A DNA stretch of 64,000 nucleotides from Nitrospirae bacterium MYbin3 (GCA_002753335.1 PEAD01000009.1:1-64000), one strand, 5' to 3'; shown: positions 1 through 10,033, counted from the first letter of the stretch. Numbers and translations: made by a program. Notes: generated by a model not told the origin, from the sequence alone.

Positions 1-1475
1 GTATCGTGCATCCATCCCATGTTCCATTTCATGCTGAAGCCAAGTCCTCCGATATAGGTCGGACGTGTGACATTCGGCCATGATGTTGACTCCTCTGCGA
101 TGGTAATAACTCCCGGAAACTCTCCATGCACCACTTCGTTGAACCTTTTGACAAAATCTATCGCCTCTAAATTCTCCCTGCCGCCATATTTGTTTGGAAT
201 CCACTGATTCGGCTTTTTGGCATAGTCGAGGTAAATCATAGAGGCAACAGCATCAACCCTCAGGCCGTCGATATGGTATTTATCGAGCCAGAAAAGAGCG
301 TTCGAGATCAGAAAGTTCTTTACCTCATTTCTGCCGTAGTTAAAAATCAGTGTACCCCATTCCACATGCTCGCCTTTTTTCGGATCGGCATGGTCGTACA
401 GATGAGTGCCGTCAAAAAAAGCCAGGCCATGCGCATCGCGCGGAAAGTGTGCCGGAACCCAATCCATTATTACGCCTATGTCGTTCTGGTGGCACTGGTC
501 CACAAAATACATAAAATCTTCGGGCATTCCAAAGCGTCTTGTAGGAGCAAAATAACCTATGACCTGATATCCCCACGAGGCATCCAGCGGATACTCAGAA
601 ATCGGCAGAAGTTCGATGTGGGTGTATCCCAAATCTTTAACATAAGGCACAAGCTTATCCGCAAGCTCTCTGTAATTCAGAACCGCGTTTTCTTCTTCAG
701 AATAGCGCATCCACGAACCGAGATGCAGTTCATAAATCGAAATAGGTGCTTCATGCCAAACAGTATTTTTGCGCTTTTCGAGCCATTTCTTGTCATGCCA
801 TTTATGCTTGCCTTCAACAGAATAGACAACCGCTGCTGTCTTTGGCCGGAGCTCGCACAAGAATGCATATGGGTCGGTTTTATATTCGAGATAGCCTTTT
901 CTGCCTTTTACCTCAAACTTATAAGAAGTCCCCTCTTCAAACCCCGGAATAAATATCTCCCAGAAACCATGGTCTATAAAGCGTCTCATGACATGAACCC
1001 GACCGTCCCATCCGTTGATATCCGCGGTAACGCTGACCCTCTCTGCATTCGGGGCCCATACAGCAAAATGAACCCCCTCGACACCGCCGATTTCCATAAC
1101 ATGGGCACCAAGTTTTTCAAAACTCCTGTAATGATTGCCTTCGCATAAAAGGTGCAGATCGTATTCTGTCAAAACAGGACCGAAGCTGTAAGGATCGATA
1201 AATTCCTTGGTTTCTCCCCAATTCGTAAGCATTTTTATGCGGTATGAAAACGGTTCGTTTTTATCCTTAAACAAAACCTCCCAGACACCCTCATCATGAA
1301 CCCTTTCCATTTGATGAACTATCTTTGTAGTGCCTGCAACAACCCACACCTTACTTGCCATAGGCAGAAATGCGCGCACAAGAATGCCATCGTCAACTTT
1401 ATGGATACCAAGAAGCCTGAATGGATCTCCGTGATTGCCCTTGCAAAGAGTGTTTATCTCGCGATTCAATCCCAT
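1..1475 (-). CDS. glgB: 1,4-alpha-glucan branching enzyme GlgB (3' end outside window)
   Basis: Reverse-strand translation from ATG at 1475 runs open to the left edge, about 491 residues, beginning [19 protein letters not shown]. It shows the GlgB layout: an N-terminal CBM48-type beta-sandwich ([10 protein letters not shown], then GFWEIFIPG), then a GH13 barrel with YELHLGSW, the nucleophile region [11 protein letters not shown] and the acid/base region IAEEST. The enzyme makes alpha-1,6 branches in glycogen in the cytoplasm. Typical family members are about 630-730 aa, so the C-terminal third lies outside the window. It diverges from cdaA. The -10 box lies only 5 nt before the ATG and no Shine-Dalgarno is visible, so the mRNA may be leaderless. 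Identification is from conserved motifs. Confidence 0.95.
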   Translation of the reverse strand, partial: MGLNREINTLCKGNHGDPFRLLGIHKVDDGILVRAFLPMASKVWVVAGTTKIVHQMERVHDEGVWEVLFKDKNEPFSYRIKMLTNWGETKEFIDPYSFGPVLTEYDLHLLCEGNHYRSFEKLGAHVMEIGGVEGVHFAVWAPNAERVSVTADINGWDGRVHVMRRFIDHGFWEIFIPGFEEGTSYKFEVKGRKGYLEYKTDPYAFLCELRPKTAAVVYSVEGKHKWHDKKWLEKRKNTVWHEAPISIYELHLGSWMRYSEEENAVLNYRELADKLVPYVKDLGYTHIELLPISEYPLDASWGYQVIGYFAPTRRFGMPEDFMYFVDQCHQNDIGVIMDWVPAHFPRDAHGLAFFDGTHLYDHADPKKGEHVEWGTLIFNYGRNEVKNFLISNALFWLDKYHIDGLRVDAVASMIYLDYAKKPNQWIPNKYGGRENLEAIDFVKRFNEVVHGEFPGVITIAEESTSWPNVTRPTYIGGLGFSMKWNMGWMHD

Positions 1476-1480
1476 AAGTT

Positions 1481-1489
1481 ATTATAGCA
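1481..1489 (-). promoter_or_regulatory. extended -10 promoter of glgB
   Basis: The reverse complement reads TGCTATAAT, a perfect extended -10 box, with no convincing -35. It ends 5 nt before the glgB ATG, placing the predicted transcription start on or next to the start codon. Confidence 0.55.
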
Positions 1490-1516
1490 TTAAGGATAAT
1501 AGGCTCACCCGTCTTG

Positions 1517-1556
1517 TGTTATAATATTCCACTTTTCAAACATGTTAGGAGGGGCG
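1517..1556 (+). promoter_or_regulatory. cdaA extended -10 promoter and Shine-Dalgarno
   Basis: TGTTATAAT lies at 1517-1525, so transcription should start near 1532. AGGAGG at 1547-1552 follows, 4 nt before a TTG codon at 1557. The strong ribosome site lies downstream of the ATG at 1542, so it argues for the TTG start. Confidence 0.5.
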
Positions 1557-2360
1557 TTGACAGAAATTTTCGGGCAGATTCGCTGGCAAGATCTATTCGA
1601 CATACTGCTCGTTTCGCTTATACTATACAGAATTCTGCTTATCATAAAAGGCACCAAGGCAGCCCAAATGCTTATCGGCCTTGGGGTTTTGCTGCTCGCC
1701 TCTTTTTTTTCGCGCTATCTCCAGCTTTACACTACAGACTGGATTATACAAAGCTTCTGGTCTCAGGTTGTGCTGGCGCTTATAATCCTGTTCCAGCCCG
1801 AAATTCGAAAAGCGCTTGCGCGCATGGGCGAATCCTCATTTCTGCCCAGTTTTACCACTGCGGAAGAGCTCAAGTCACTTGAAGAGATAGTGAGAGGTTC
1901 AGTAGCGATGGCCAACAGAAAAATAGGGGCCTTGATGGTAATCGAGCGCGACGTGAGCCTTAAGGACTATGTAGAGATAGGTGTTCAGCTTGATGGAAAA
2001 GTTTCGAAAGAGCTTCTTCTCAGCATATTCCACCCTACTTCACCTATACATGATGGCGCTGTAATAATCCGAGGGAACAGGATAGTGGCTGCCGGATGTT
2101 TTCTTCCGATAACACTTGGTTCCGATCTCAGCAAGGCGCTCGGAACAAGACACAGGGCAGCTATGGGCATAGCAGAGGAAACAGACGCAGTAGCCTTGAT
2201 CATATCAGAAGAGACCGGCACCATCTCCATGGCCATTGACGGCAAACTGGAAACACATATAGACATGGGCACATTAAGAGACATGCTTACAGAATTTTTC
2301 ACCGAGGCAAAAAAAGAAAAGCGCTCTTTAATCCCTAAACAAAAAGCGCAGGAGAAATAG
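1557..2360 (+). CDS. cdaA: diadenylate cyclase CdaA (DacA), membrane-bound
   Basis: Condenses two ATP into c-di-AMP. Counting from the in-frame ATG at 1542, three hydrophobic segments lie at roughly residues 18-36, 42-60 and 68-84. They are followed by the DAC (DisA_N) domain with DGA at 171-173 and RHR at 203-205, the two signature catalytic motifs. I prefer TTG 1557 as the start because AGGAGG lies just upstream of it, whereas ATG 1542 has no ribosome site and would sit about 10 nt from the predicted transcript start. It is first in the conserved order cdaA-cdaR-glmM, known from Firmicutes and many diderms, where CdaR and GlmM modulate the cyclase. 267 aa with TTG, 272 aa with ATG. Confidence 0.95.
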   Translation: MTEIFGQIRWQDLFDILLVSLILYRILLIIKGTKAAQMLIGLGVLLLASFFSRYLQLYTTDWIIQSFWSQVVLALIILFQPEIRKALARMGESSFLPSFTTAEELKSLEEIVRGSVAMANRKIGALMVIERDVSLKDYVEIGVQLDGKVSKELLLSIFHPTSPIHDGAVIIRGNRIVAAGCFLPITLGSDLSKALGTRHRAAMGIAEETDAVALIISEETGTISMAIDGKLETHIDMGTLRDMLTEFFTEAKKEKRSLIPKQKAQEK

Positions 2361-2362
2361 CG

Positions 2363-3010
2363 TTGAAGGCAGCGATACTCAATAACATTTGGCTCAAGCT
2401 TCTTTCTATAGTGATATCTTGCTCGCTTTGGTTTTTCGTCACATACCGAGGACAATCCGAGATTATGGTTGATGTGCCGATAGAAATAAAAAATATGCCT
2501 GCATCCATGGAAATACTAAGACAAAACACAAAGAGCATAAGCCTCAGCGTAAGCGGTCAGGAGCGGCTTTTAAAAGGCCTTAAACCGATGGACATAAGAA
2601 TTGTGGCTGATATGTCAAATACAAAAAAAGGCGAGAATGTATATTATTTTGACAACGGCAATGTCATAACATCAAGGTCAATAAAGGTTTTGCGCATAGA
2701 CCCACCTTATGTAAAATTTGTAGTAGATCAGTCTTTAAAAAAGAGTTTCAATGTAGAGCCTGTAATAACGGGAACCCCGGCCAAAGGTTTTAAGGTGGAG
2801 CATGTAGAGGTGGTTCCACGCATCATAGAGGCAGAGGGACCCAAGTCAGAACTAGAACGCATGGCAGTCCTCCGTACGGACCAGATAGATATAACAAGTC
2901 TTGACAGCAGTATATCGCCGACAGTTCATATAAACACAAACGGCAAAAACATAAGACTTAAGAATCAGGAAGTTACCGTAAAAATACAGATATCGGGTGC
3001 AAAACGATGA
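2363..3010 (+). CDS. cdaR: CdaR/YbbR-domain regulator of CdaA
   Basis: 215 aa starting at TTG 2363. AGGAGA at 2350-2355, inside the end of cdaA, supplies the ribosome site 7 nt before it. A single N-terminal membrane anchor (about residues 8-27) precedes YbbR repeats exposed outside the membrane (VDVPIEIKN, VEPVITGTPAKGF and similar). CdaR proteins bind CdaA and tune c-di-AMP synthesis. This one has only about two YbbR repeats, shorter than the four-repeat Bacillus protein. It starts 2 nt after the cdaA stop and overlaps glmM by 4 nt (ATGA), so translational coupling is likely. Confidence 0.85.
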   Translation: MKAAILNNIWLKLLSIVISCSLWFFVTYRGQSEIMVDVPIEIKNMPASMEILRQNTKSISLSVSGQERLLKGLKPMDIRIVADMSNTKKGENVYYFDNGNVITSRSIKVLRIDPPYVKFVVDQSLKKSFNVEPVITGTPAKGFKVEHVEVVPRIIEAEGPKSELERMAVLRTDQIDITSLDSSISPTVHINTNGKNIRLKNQEVTVKIQISGAKR

Positions 3011-4362
3011 AACTTTTTGGAACTGACGGTATAAGGGGAAAAGTAAACAAGCTGCCTATGACACCCGAAAATGTTCTCCGTGTCGGGATGGCTATAGCCT
3101 CTGTGCTCAGAAACGACCACGGCAGAAACATGGTACTGATAGGCAAGGATACACGCCTATCAGGGTATATGATCGAGAGCGCACTTACTTCAGGGCTCTG
3201 CTCAAAGGGTGTAAATGTAACTCTGGTGGGCCCTCTTCCAACACCCGGTATAGCATTCCTCACCCGTGCATTAAGGCTTGATGCAGGAATCGTTATTTCT
3301 GCATCCCACAACCATTTTGAGGACAATGGCATAAAAATATTTTCATCTGCCGGACACAAGCTTTCGGATGAACTCGAAAGAGAAATAGAAGAGCGTGTAA
3401 ATGACAAGAATTTCCCACGCAGAAGAAACACAGGGGACAAGATTGGACGTGCTTTCAGGCTTGATGACGCCACAGGCAGATACATAGAGTATGTAAAATC
3501 CACAGTGCCAAGAGGCATGGACCTTGACGGGTTAAAGATCGTTGTAGATGCAGCAAACGGCTCTGCCTACAAAGTTACACCTGTTCTGCTAAGAGAACTA
3601 GGAGCAGAGGTTATATCGCTTAATGATAAGCCGGACGGAATAAATATAAATGAAAATTGCGGCTCACTTCATCTCAAAAGCCTTTCTCAGGTGGTGCGCG
3701 AAACAGGAGCGGATATCGGCATAGCACATGACGGTGATGCTGACAGAACCCTTTTTATTGACGACAAAGGCGATATAATTGATGGGGACCGGATAATGGC
3801 GATATGCGCGGTCGAGTTCAAGAAAGAAAAAAAATTAAACGGAGACACCGTCGTTGCTACAGTTATGAGCAACTTCGGCTTTGAAAAATTTCTGAAAAAC
3901 AAGGGCATCAGCCTTATACGGGCTAATGTCGGAGACAGATACGTTGTTGAAGAAATGAGAAAGGGCGGCTTCAATCTCGGCGGTGAGCAATCGGGGCATA
4001 TAGTTTTTGCGGACTACAACTCTACCGGAGACGGCCCTATAACAGCGCTCCAAACACTTTCTATTATGAGAAAAAAAGGAAGAAAATTATCAGACCTATG
4101 CCGCGGTATCGAACTTTATCCGCAGGTGCTTTTGAATGTAGCCATATCCGAGAGAAAAGATATAAATAAAATACCTGCAATAAAAAATGCAATCGATAAA
4201 GTATCAGCAAAACTTTCCAATACAGGCAGGATACTCGTACGTCCATCAGGCACAGAGCCTAAAATACGCGTTATGGTCGAAGCAGAAGATTCGGTTATAG
4301 CCATGACATCGGCTCAAGAAATTGCGAGTCTTATACAGAAAAAGCTAGGCGCACAGGCATAG
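3007..4362 (+). CDS. glmM: phosphoglucosamine mutase GlmM
   Basis: 451 aa, normal length for the family. Interconverts glucosamine-6-phosphate and glucosamine-1-phosphate for UDP-GlcNAc, peptidoglycan and LPS. The family start MKLFGTDGIRG is present. The phosphoserine loop SASHNH has the catalytic Ser at 100, the Mg2+-binding DGDADR is at 242-247, and the C-terminal phosphate-binding RPSGTEPKIRV is intact. All key residues are present. It overlaps cdaR by 4 nt. In other bacteria GlmM binds and inhibits CdaA, consistent with this operon linking c-di-AMP to wall precursor supply. Confidence 0.97.
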   Translation: MKLFGTDGIRGKVNKLPMTPENVLRVGMAIASVLRNDHGRNMVLIGKDTRLSGYMIESALTSGLCSKGVNVTLVGPLPTPGIAFLTRALRLDAGIVISASHNHFEDNGIKIFSSAGHKLSDELEREIEERVNDKNFPRRRNTGDKIGRAFRLDDATGRYIEYVKSTVPRGMDLDGLKIVVDAANGSAYKVTPVLLRELGAEVISLNDKPDGININENCGSLHLKSLSQVVRETGADIGIAHDGDADRTLFIDDKGDIIDGDRIMAICAVEFKKEKKLNGDTVVATVMSNFGFEKFLKNKGISLIRANVGDRYVVEEMRKGGFNLGGEQSGHIVFADYNSTGDGPITALQTLSIMRKKGRKLSDLCRGIELYPQVLLNVAISERKDINKIPAIKNAIDKVSAKLSNTGRILVRPSGTEPKIRVMVEAEDSVIAMTSAQEIASLIQKKLGAQA

Positions 4363-4373
4363 CCGGTGCTGGC

Positions 4374-6749
4374 ATGCTTTTCTTTTCCCTATTCTTAGCA
4401 GGGACCGCCTCTTTTTTTATCAGCCGCTATTTTCCTTATTCGTCGATATTCTTCAGTATTATTCTCTTTACATACCTAACCATAAGGTTTCTAAAAAAAA
4501 GAACCATCTTCTTTTTATTGCTAGCGCTCGACTTTAGCGCAGGCTTCTTTTATGCTGAAGAATTCTCTTCTCCTTCGGTGCTGGCTATTGAGCTTGAAGG
4601 CAAAGAGATAACGATAAAATGTTCGCCAGTTTCTGAAGCAATACCTGCAGACACAGGCGCTGAAATCCTCTACAAACAGACCGTAAAAGTGCATGAAGCC
4701 GTTGACCGTCAAGAAACTCAGGTTGGTATAAATCAGCTGCGACTTTTAACACATAATCCGTTAGATGCAGAAGGTGTTTATCTTGCCACAGGAACATTTC
4801 CCCGCGGACGCATACGCCAAAACCCCGGCAGCATAGAAACAATGCCCGTTTTAAAAATTACTGCTGTTTCGAAAATAGGGAATACACGCTTTTCATTTTT
4901 TCAAAAAGCCAGGCACAGACTGAATGACTTCATGGTCAATAACTTCTCGCCTGACTCTGCAGGATTTCTAATGTCAATCGTAACCGGCGAAAGAGGGTAT
5001 ATCCAAAACGAGACAAAAAAGATCTTCAACATTACAGGGCTTGCTCATGTTTTGAGCATCTCGGGTGCTCATTTCGGACTTCTGCTCTTTGCCATCTTCA
5101 GAATATTCAAACTTATTATTACGTTTTTGCCTTACGGAGTTTTGGCAAGGCTTACTCTCCATTTAACTGTGTCTCAAATTTCGGCAATGATATGCCTTCC
5201 TGTAATAGCCTTTTATTTTATGCTTGCTGCCGAAAGCTTCCCTGCAACAAGGTCCTTCATCATGATCACGCTTTTCCTTGCAGGACTTTTGATTCAGAGG
5301 CGCGGTTTCTGGCTAAATACACTTCTCCTAGCAGCTTCTATGATTATTTTGATGCAGCCTGATGCCCTGCTGGACATCTCGTTTCAGCTTTCGTTTATCG
5401 CGGTTTTATGCATAGGAGCGGTTGTTGAAAAAAGAACGGACGAAAACCCGGACAAGTCTGACAAAGAAGGATTTATTAAAAAAAGTCTTGCTATTCTGCG
5501 CTCATCATTAATGATCTCACTGGCGGCAACCATAGGAACAGCGCCGCTTGTAGCCTATTACTTCCATTATTTTTCATTAATCTCACCAATCTCAAACCTG
5601 TTTATAACGCCTGTTATAGGCTTTATAATCCTGCCTCTTGCCTTTATCTCTTCAATCATTTATCTGCAGTCAGGCTATTTTCCTTTTCTTTCGTTTATTG
5701 ATGCGTCCACAATTAAAATGATAGACGCCATAAGAATCTTTGGCTCTCCTGACTTGGCAGGAACAGCGGTGCCTGCTTTCCCCCCTGCCCTATTGCTATT
5801 TTTCTATTCATCACTATTAATTTTGTGTGCAATAACTGCATCGGAAAACCGGGTGCATATTGCTAAAAAAACTATCATATTAACCGCAGTTGCTGCTGTG
5901 GCTCCATTTCTTTTCTATTTTGCAGCCGGCATCTTCAAAGACCAAGCGATTAAAATAACATGGCTTGACGTCGGTCAAGGAGACTCGGCTGTTGTGGAGC
6001 TGCCGGACAAAAAAATTCTGGTAGTAGATTCAGGCAGAAGCGGATACGAAGCCGCAGAGTTCCTAAAATACAGAGGGAGGACAACCATAGATGCACTTAT
6101 TATCTCACACGGACAGGAAGACCATTCCGGAGGCATAAAGTATCTCAAAAACAACTTCAAGGTTTCAGAAATATGGGACAACGGACGCAATATTTATGGT
6201 AAAGAAATCTTAGATGGCGTACTCCATAGAAAACTCAAAAGAGGTGATACTGTTGAAGGAAAGAATTACTCAATACTTATTCTGCATCCCCATGACTCTT
6301 TTGTTTCATCCGGCACCGGCGTAAATGACGACTCGCTATTTTTTAAAATTCAGGGCAAATCTTCATCATTTCTATTTACAGGAGATATTGAAGGCTCAGG
6401 CATTGACGACATCCTTTATTTGGGCAAAAATCTAAAAAACGATGTATTAAAAGTCCCACATCACGGAAGCCGCACATCGGTTTCTCATGACATGATAAAT
6501 GCGATATCTCCCGAGATAGCTATAATCAGCGCGGGACGAGGAAACTCCTACGGACACCCGCACGCAGAAACCCTTTCAGTACTTTCTGGAAGCCAAGTTT
6601 TAAGAACCGACAAGGATGGTGCGATAGGGATAGCGGCTCGCACAACGAACCTCAAAAAAATCAAAACGTTCGGAGAATTCAAACTTAAGCCAACCCGAAG
6701 CCTTAGCGAAGAGAAAAGAAACCTTATAAAGCTTTTTGAAGTATGGTGA
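4374..6749 (+). CDS. comEC: ComEC/Rec2 family DNA-uptake channel
   Basis: 791 aa, 11 nt after glmM. Domains in order: N-terminal membrane hairpin and DUF4131-type region (1-170), the multi-spanning Competence domain (about 190-500, with the family motif LSISGAHFG at 227-235), and a C-terminal metallo-beta-lactamase domain (about 525-765). The latter has the metal motif HGQEDH at 579-584 and the HHGS motif at 696-699. ComEC carries single-stranded DNA across the inner membrane during natural transformation, and the MBL domain is thought to degrade the non-transferred strand. The full domain set suggests a working channel. No other competence gene is in the window. Confidence 0.93.
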   Translation: MLFFSLFLAGTASFFISRYFPYSSIFFSIILFTYLTIRFLKKRTIFFLLLALDFSAGFFYAEEFSSPSVLAIELEGKEITIKCSPVSEAIPADTGAEILYKQTVKVHEAVDRQETQVGINQLRLLTHNPLDAEGVYLATGTFPRGRIRQNPGSIETMPVLKITAVSKIGNTRFSFFQKARHRLNDFMVNNFSPDSAGFLMSIVTGERGYIQNETKKIFNITGLAHVLSISGAHFGLLLFAIFRIFKLIITFLPYGVLARLTLHLTVSQISAMICLPVIAFYFMLAAESFPATRSFIMITLFLAGLLIQRRGFWLNTLLLAASMIILMQPDALLDISFQLSFIAVLCIGAVVEKRTDENPDKSDKEGFIKKSLAILRSSLMISLAATIGTAPLVAYYFHYFSLISPISNLFITPVIGFIILPLAFISSIIYLQSGYFPFLSFIDASTIKMIDAIRIFGSPDLAGTAVPAFPPALLLFFYSSLLILCAITASENRVHIAKKTIILTAVAAVAPFLFYFAAGIFKDQAIKITWLDVGQGDSAVVELPDKKILVVDSGRSGYEAAEFLKYRGRTTIDALIISHGQEDHSGGIKYLKNNFKVSEIWDNGRNIYGKEILDGVLHRKLKRGDTVEGKNYSILILHPHDSFVSSGTGVNDDSLFFKIQGKSSSFLFTGDIEGSGIDDILYLGKNLKNDVLKVPHHGSRTSVSHDMINAISPEIAIISAGRGNSYGHPHAETLSVLSGSQVLRTDKDGAIGIAARTTNLKKIKTFGEFKLKPTRSLSEEKRNLIKLFEVW

Positions 6750-6791
6750 TATTATATGCAAAACTGGATTGACATGACGGCCTATCTCTGC

Positions 6792-6818
6792 TTGACAGCC
6801 TGTTTTGTTTCTGATACT
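6792..6818 (+). promoter_or_regulatory. candidate sigma70 promoter of the SPFH/DUF4178/DUF350 operon
   Basis: TTGACA at 6792-6797 and GATACT at 6813-6818 (spacing 15) lie in the 107-bp gap after comEC. Another TTGACA is at 6769-6774. The spacing is short and the -10 is imperfect, so the exact hexamers are uncertain. Confidence 0.35.
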
Positions 6819-6856
6819 TTTATTAAGTAGTTACGCTTTAAGGGGAGGGGACAGTT

Positions 6857-7942
6857 ATGGGACTTTTTGACAAGATTCGCGGCGAATTTATCGACATCAT
6901 CGAGTGGCTCGATGATTCTAACAACACACTCGTACATAGATTTGAACGCTATGACAACGAAATCAAGTATGAAGCAAAACTAGTTGTAAGAGAAGCGCAA
7001 CAGGCTGTATTTATCAATGAAGGCCAGATAGCGGATGTATTCAAACCCGGGACTTTCACCCTTACAACGCAGAACCTCCCGATACTCACCACGTTAAAAG
7101 GCTGGAAATACGGCTTTCACAGCCCGTTTAAGGCTGAAGTCTATTTCTGTAGCACCCGCCAGTTTACAAACTTAAAATGGGGAACTCCGGGGCCGGTCAC
7201 TATGAGGGACAAAGAGTTCGGCGCTGTTCGTGTCACCTCCTTCGGTATTTATTCAATAAAAGTTAAAGACCCAGCAAAATTCATCAAAGAAATAGTCGGA
7301 ACAGAAGGCACCTTCACCACAGAATCGATAGAAGACAACCTCAGAGGCAAGATAGGCATGAGGATTAAAGAGGTCCTTCCAGAAACCGGCATTCCGGTTA
7401 TTGACCTCGAAAGCAAAGTGATCACTCTAAGCCAGATACTAAAAGACCGTATAGCTCCTGCATTTGAAGGCTTCGGCCTTGAGCTTACAGAGGTTCAGGT
7501 GCAGGACATCGGACTGCCAGAAGAAGTGGAGCGGGCTATCGATAAATCAGGTGCGATAAAGGCGGTCGGTGACCTACGCGCATTTACACAATATGAAACT
7601 GCAGATGCAATCTCTACGGCAGCAGCCAACCCGGGCGGGATTGCGGCTGCAGGAATCGGCATCGGGATGGGCTTTAATATGGCAAATCAGATGACTCAGG
7701 CAGGGCAGCAGCCCGGCGCTGTTCAGTCCCCACCACCCTTGCCTGTTTTTTATGCTGCCATCGGAGGCAAGCAGGCAGGCCCGTTCATGATGGATGCTCT
7801 AAAGCAAAAAGTTATGTCAGGAGAGATAACAAGAGAAACTCTGGTATGGCGCACAGGCATGGAGCAGTGGCTTCCTGCCGGACAGGTGCCTGATATGTCT
7901 GTATTGTTCGCTGATGTACCTCCCCCTCTTCCGGGAGCATAG
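6857..7942 (+). CDS. SPFH (band-7) domain protein with C-terminal GYF_2 domain
   Basis: 361 aa. GGGGAGGGG lies about 7 nt before the ATG. Residues about 20-240 form an SPFH/band-7 domain of the YdjI (virion-core-like) type, without an N-terminal membrane anchor. Residues 240-290 are Gly/Ala/Gln/Pro-rich, and about 290-345 is a GYF_2 domain (FYAAIGGKQAGPF, later RTGMEQWLPAGQV), a probable peptide-binding module. SPFH proteins form large membrane-associated rings. First gene of a five-gene cassette with DUF4178, a small membrane protein, DUF350 and an aminopropyltransferase; similar SPFH proteins occur beside PspA-type envelope-stress genes. Cellular role not established. Confidence 0.85.
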   Translation: MGLFDKIRGEFIDIIEWLDDSNNTLVHRFERYDNEIKYEAKLVVREAQQAVFINEGQIADVFKPGTFTLTTQNLPILTTLKGWKYGFHSPFKAEVYFCSTRQFTNLKWGTPGPVTMRDKEFGAVRVTSFGIYSIKVKDPAKFIKEIVGTEGTFTTESIEDNLRGKIGMRIKEVLPETGIPVIDLESKVITLSQILKDRIAPAFEGFGLELTEVQVQDIGLPEEVERAIDKSGAIKAVGDLRAFTQYETADAISTAAANPGGIAAAGIGIGMGFNMANQMTQAGQQPGAVQSPPPLPVFYAAIGGKQAGPFMMDALKQKVMSGEITRETLVWRTGMEQWLPAGQVPDMSVLFADVPPPLPGA

Positions 7943-7949
7943 ATAATTA

Positions 7950-9869
7950 ATGAAGGCTAACTGCCCCTCCTGCGGCTTTGAAGTAGCATTCAAGTCGAGT
8001 GTCTCTGTATTTTCGGTCTGCGATCAATGCAAGTCCATGCTAGTGCGTCACGACATGGATTTAGAGTCGCTCGGCAAGATGGCTCAGCTCCCAGATGATG
8101 TTTCTCCCCTTAAAATAGGCAGCCGCGGCAAATACCAAAACACCGTGTTCGAGATTATCGGACGCCTTAAGATTTCATGGAGCGAAGGATTCTGGAACGA
8201 GTGGTATCTGCTCTTTGAAGACGGCAGATACGGCTGGCTAGCCGATGCTGTGGGCTTTTACATGGTTAGTTTAGAAATAAACGAACAAAAGGGCGTGCCC
8301 AAGTTTGAGAATTTAAAAGTAGGAGTTGGATATAAGTTAGTCCCTAATAAAACCTTTGTTGTGGATGACATGAAGGAAACTGTATGCGAAGGCAGCGAGG
8401 GAGAGCTTCCGTTTAAAGGTTTTGTCGGACGACAAACAATAAGCGTTGACCTGAGCGACCATTCAGGGGAATTTGCCTGCATAGAATATTCGGATAAGGA
8501 CGGCAAGAGGCTTTATATAGGAAAATATGTGGAGTTCAATGAGCTTGAGCTGTCCAATCTCAGAGACCTTTCAACCGACATAAAAAAAATACGCTCTGCG
8601 AATCTCTTTAAATGCACATCATGCGGAGGACCATTCTCTCTGCGCACGCCCGGACTTACTGCATCCGTTGCCTGCAGGTACTGCGGATCAACGCTAGATG
8701 CAACCGACAAAAACTTTGCCATACTGAAAAAAGCAAAGGAAAAGATGAATATAAGCCCGATTATTCCGCTGGGCGCCAAGGGCAAATTGTCCGATATGGA
8801 ATGGGAGGTTACCGGATTCATGCGGCGCTCTGATGAGAGCGGGGTATATCCCTGGGATGAATATCTGCTGTTTAATCCTTACCATGGTTTCAGGTGGCTT
8901 ACGACTTACAACGGCCACTGGAATTTAGTCGAGATGATGCGCATCCATCCTTCGGGCGATGGAGATACGGAAGACATAAAATTTGAGAGCAAAACATACA
9001 AGAGGTTCTTGTTCGGAAAAGCCAAGGTGCTCTATGTCATAGGAGAATTTTACTGGCGTGTTAAACTCGGCGATATTGTAGAGATGAAAGACTATATCTG
9101 CCCTCCCGAAATACTATCAAGTGAAAGCGATAAATCAGAAACAACATGGTCACTCGGACGATACATAGAAGCGGATGAAATAAAAAAGGCGTTCGGTGTT
9201 GAAGATGAACTGCCGAAAAAAATCGGGGTCGCACCAAACCAGCCTTCACCATACACACCCCTTTGTCGTCAGGTATGGATTTCGTTTACTGCGCTTGCCA
9301 TGTTACTTACCATCCTTCAATTCTACTTTGCGGTAAACTCTCCAAACAATAGGGTTTATAGTGAAACTTTTAAATTAGACCCAACTCAGCCTGTAAAAAC
9401 CATTGTAACTAAATCGTTCAATATACCCGACGATTCAGGGAACTTGCTTGCAAAGATTCATTCACCGGTGCAGAATGACTGGATAGAGGCCGGAATTGAA
9501 CTCGTTGACGAAATCACAAATAAAGGCATCGCCTTTGAACAGGGCGTAGAGTATTATTCAGGCAAGGACAGTGACGGCTCATGGACTGAGGGCAATCAAA
9601 GCAGCGAACTTATACTTTCATCCATACCCGGAGGCCGTTACCACCTGTTGATCCAGCCCACCTCCGACATTCTCAGAAAAGGCGAGAAATCTCTATCCAT
9701 ATCGCTTCACAGAGGCGTAGCCACATGGTCAAATTATTTTGCGGCTCTTTTTATGCTGATGGTTTACCCTATTTATGTATGGATAAGAGGCAGCAGCTTT
9801 GAATCGAGAAGATGGTCAGAAAGCGATACAAAACCATCATTCACAGAAAGCGAGGGGGATGACGAATGA
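7950..9869 (+). CDS. double DUF4178 protein with zinc ribbons and membrane segments
   Basis: 639 aa, 7 nt after the SPFH gene. The N-terminal zinc ribbon has CPSCGF and CDQCKS (residues 5-28). A first DUF4178 domain follows (about 55-200: GSRGKYQNTVFEIIG, WNEWYLLFEDG, GWLADA), then a second ribbon (CTSCGG, CRYCGS, about 220-250) and a second DUF4178 (about 275-420: WDEYLLFNPYHGFRWL). The C-terminal half has a membrane segment near 445-465, a beta-rich extracytoplasmic region and a second membrane segment near 595-612. DUF4178 has no known activity. The duplication with two ribbons suggests a scaffold. Its stop overlaps the next small ORF by 4 nt (ATGA). Confidence 0.85.
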   Translation: MKANCPSCGFEVAFKSSVSVFSVCDQCKSMLVRHDMDLESLGKMAQLPDDVSPLKIGSRGKYQNTVFEIIGRLKISWSEGFWNEWYLLFEDGRYGWLADAVGFYMVSLEINEQKGVPKFENLKVGVGYKLVPNKTFVVDDMKETVCEGSEGELPFKGFVGRQTISVDLSDHSGEFACIEYSDKDGKRLYIGKYVEFNELELSNLRDLSTDIKKIRSANLFKCTSCGGPFSLRTPGLTASVACRYCGSTLDATDKNFAILKKAKEKMNISPIIPLGAKGKLSDMEWEVTGFMRRSDESGVYPWDEYLLFNPYHGFRWLTTYNGHWNLVEMMRIHPSGDGDTEDIKFESKTYKRFLFGKAKVLYVIGEFYWRVKLGDIVEMKDYICPPEILSSESDKSETTWSLGRYIEADEIKKAFGVEDELPKKIGVAPNQPSPYTPLCRQVWISFTALAMLLTILQFYFAVNSPNNRVYSETFKLDPTQPVKTIVTKSFNIPDDSGNLLAKIHSPVQNDWIEAGIELVDEITNKGIAFEQGVEYYSGKDSDGSWTEGNQSSELILSSIPGGRYHLLIQPTSDILRKGEKSLSISLHRGVATWSNYFAALFMLMVYPIYVWIRGSSFESRRWSESDTKPSFTESEGDDE

Positions 9870-10003
9870 AATTTAAAATATACTTGGTTTACGGAATAAT
9901 CATAAGCTCGCTGTTTTTTGCGGCAGGACTTAAAGGGTATGTAATTTCAAGCATGACGCAGCCAACTAAATGGGGGCCGCAGGGAAGCCATTATCACAAA
10001 TAA
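9866..10003 (+). CDS. 45-residue single-pass membrane peptide in the DUF4178/DUF350 cassette
   Basis: ATG at 9866 overlaps the DUF4178 stop (ATGA) and the frame runs to TAA at 10001-10003. The peptide begins MKFKIYLVYGIIISSLFFA and continues through a hydrophobic stretch to a polar tail rich in Pro, Gly and His ending SHYHK. GAGGGGG lies about 8 nt upstream. The 4-nt overlap, the ribosome site and the N-in membrane-segment composition support a translated gene. No family recognised; a small accessory subunit of the cassette is the simplest idea. Confidence 0.7.
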   Translation: MKFKIYLVYGIIISSLFFAAGLKGYVISSMTQPTKWGPQGSHYHK

Positions 10004-10033
10004 ATAATTTCACCGCAAATCTAGGAGGATATT

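Noticed and set aside
273-1148. 291-residue open frame on the plus strand
   Set aside because: It lies antisense to a clear GlgB reading frame with catalytic motifs; its own protein has no family features.
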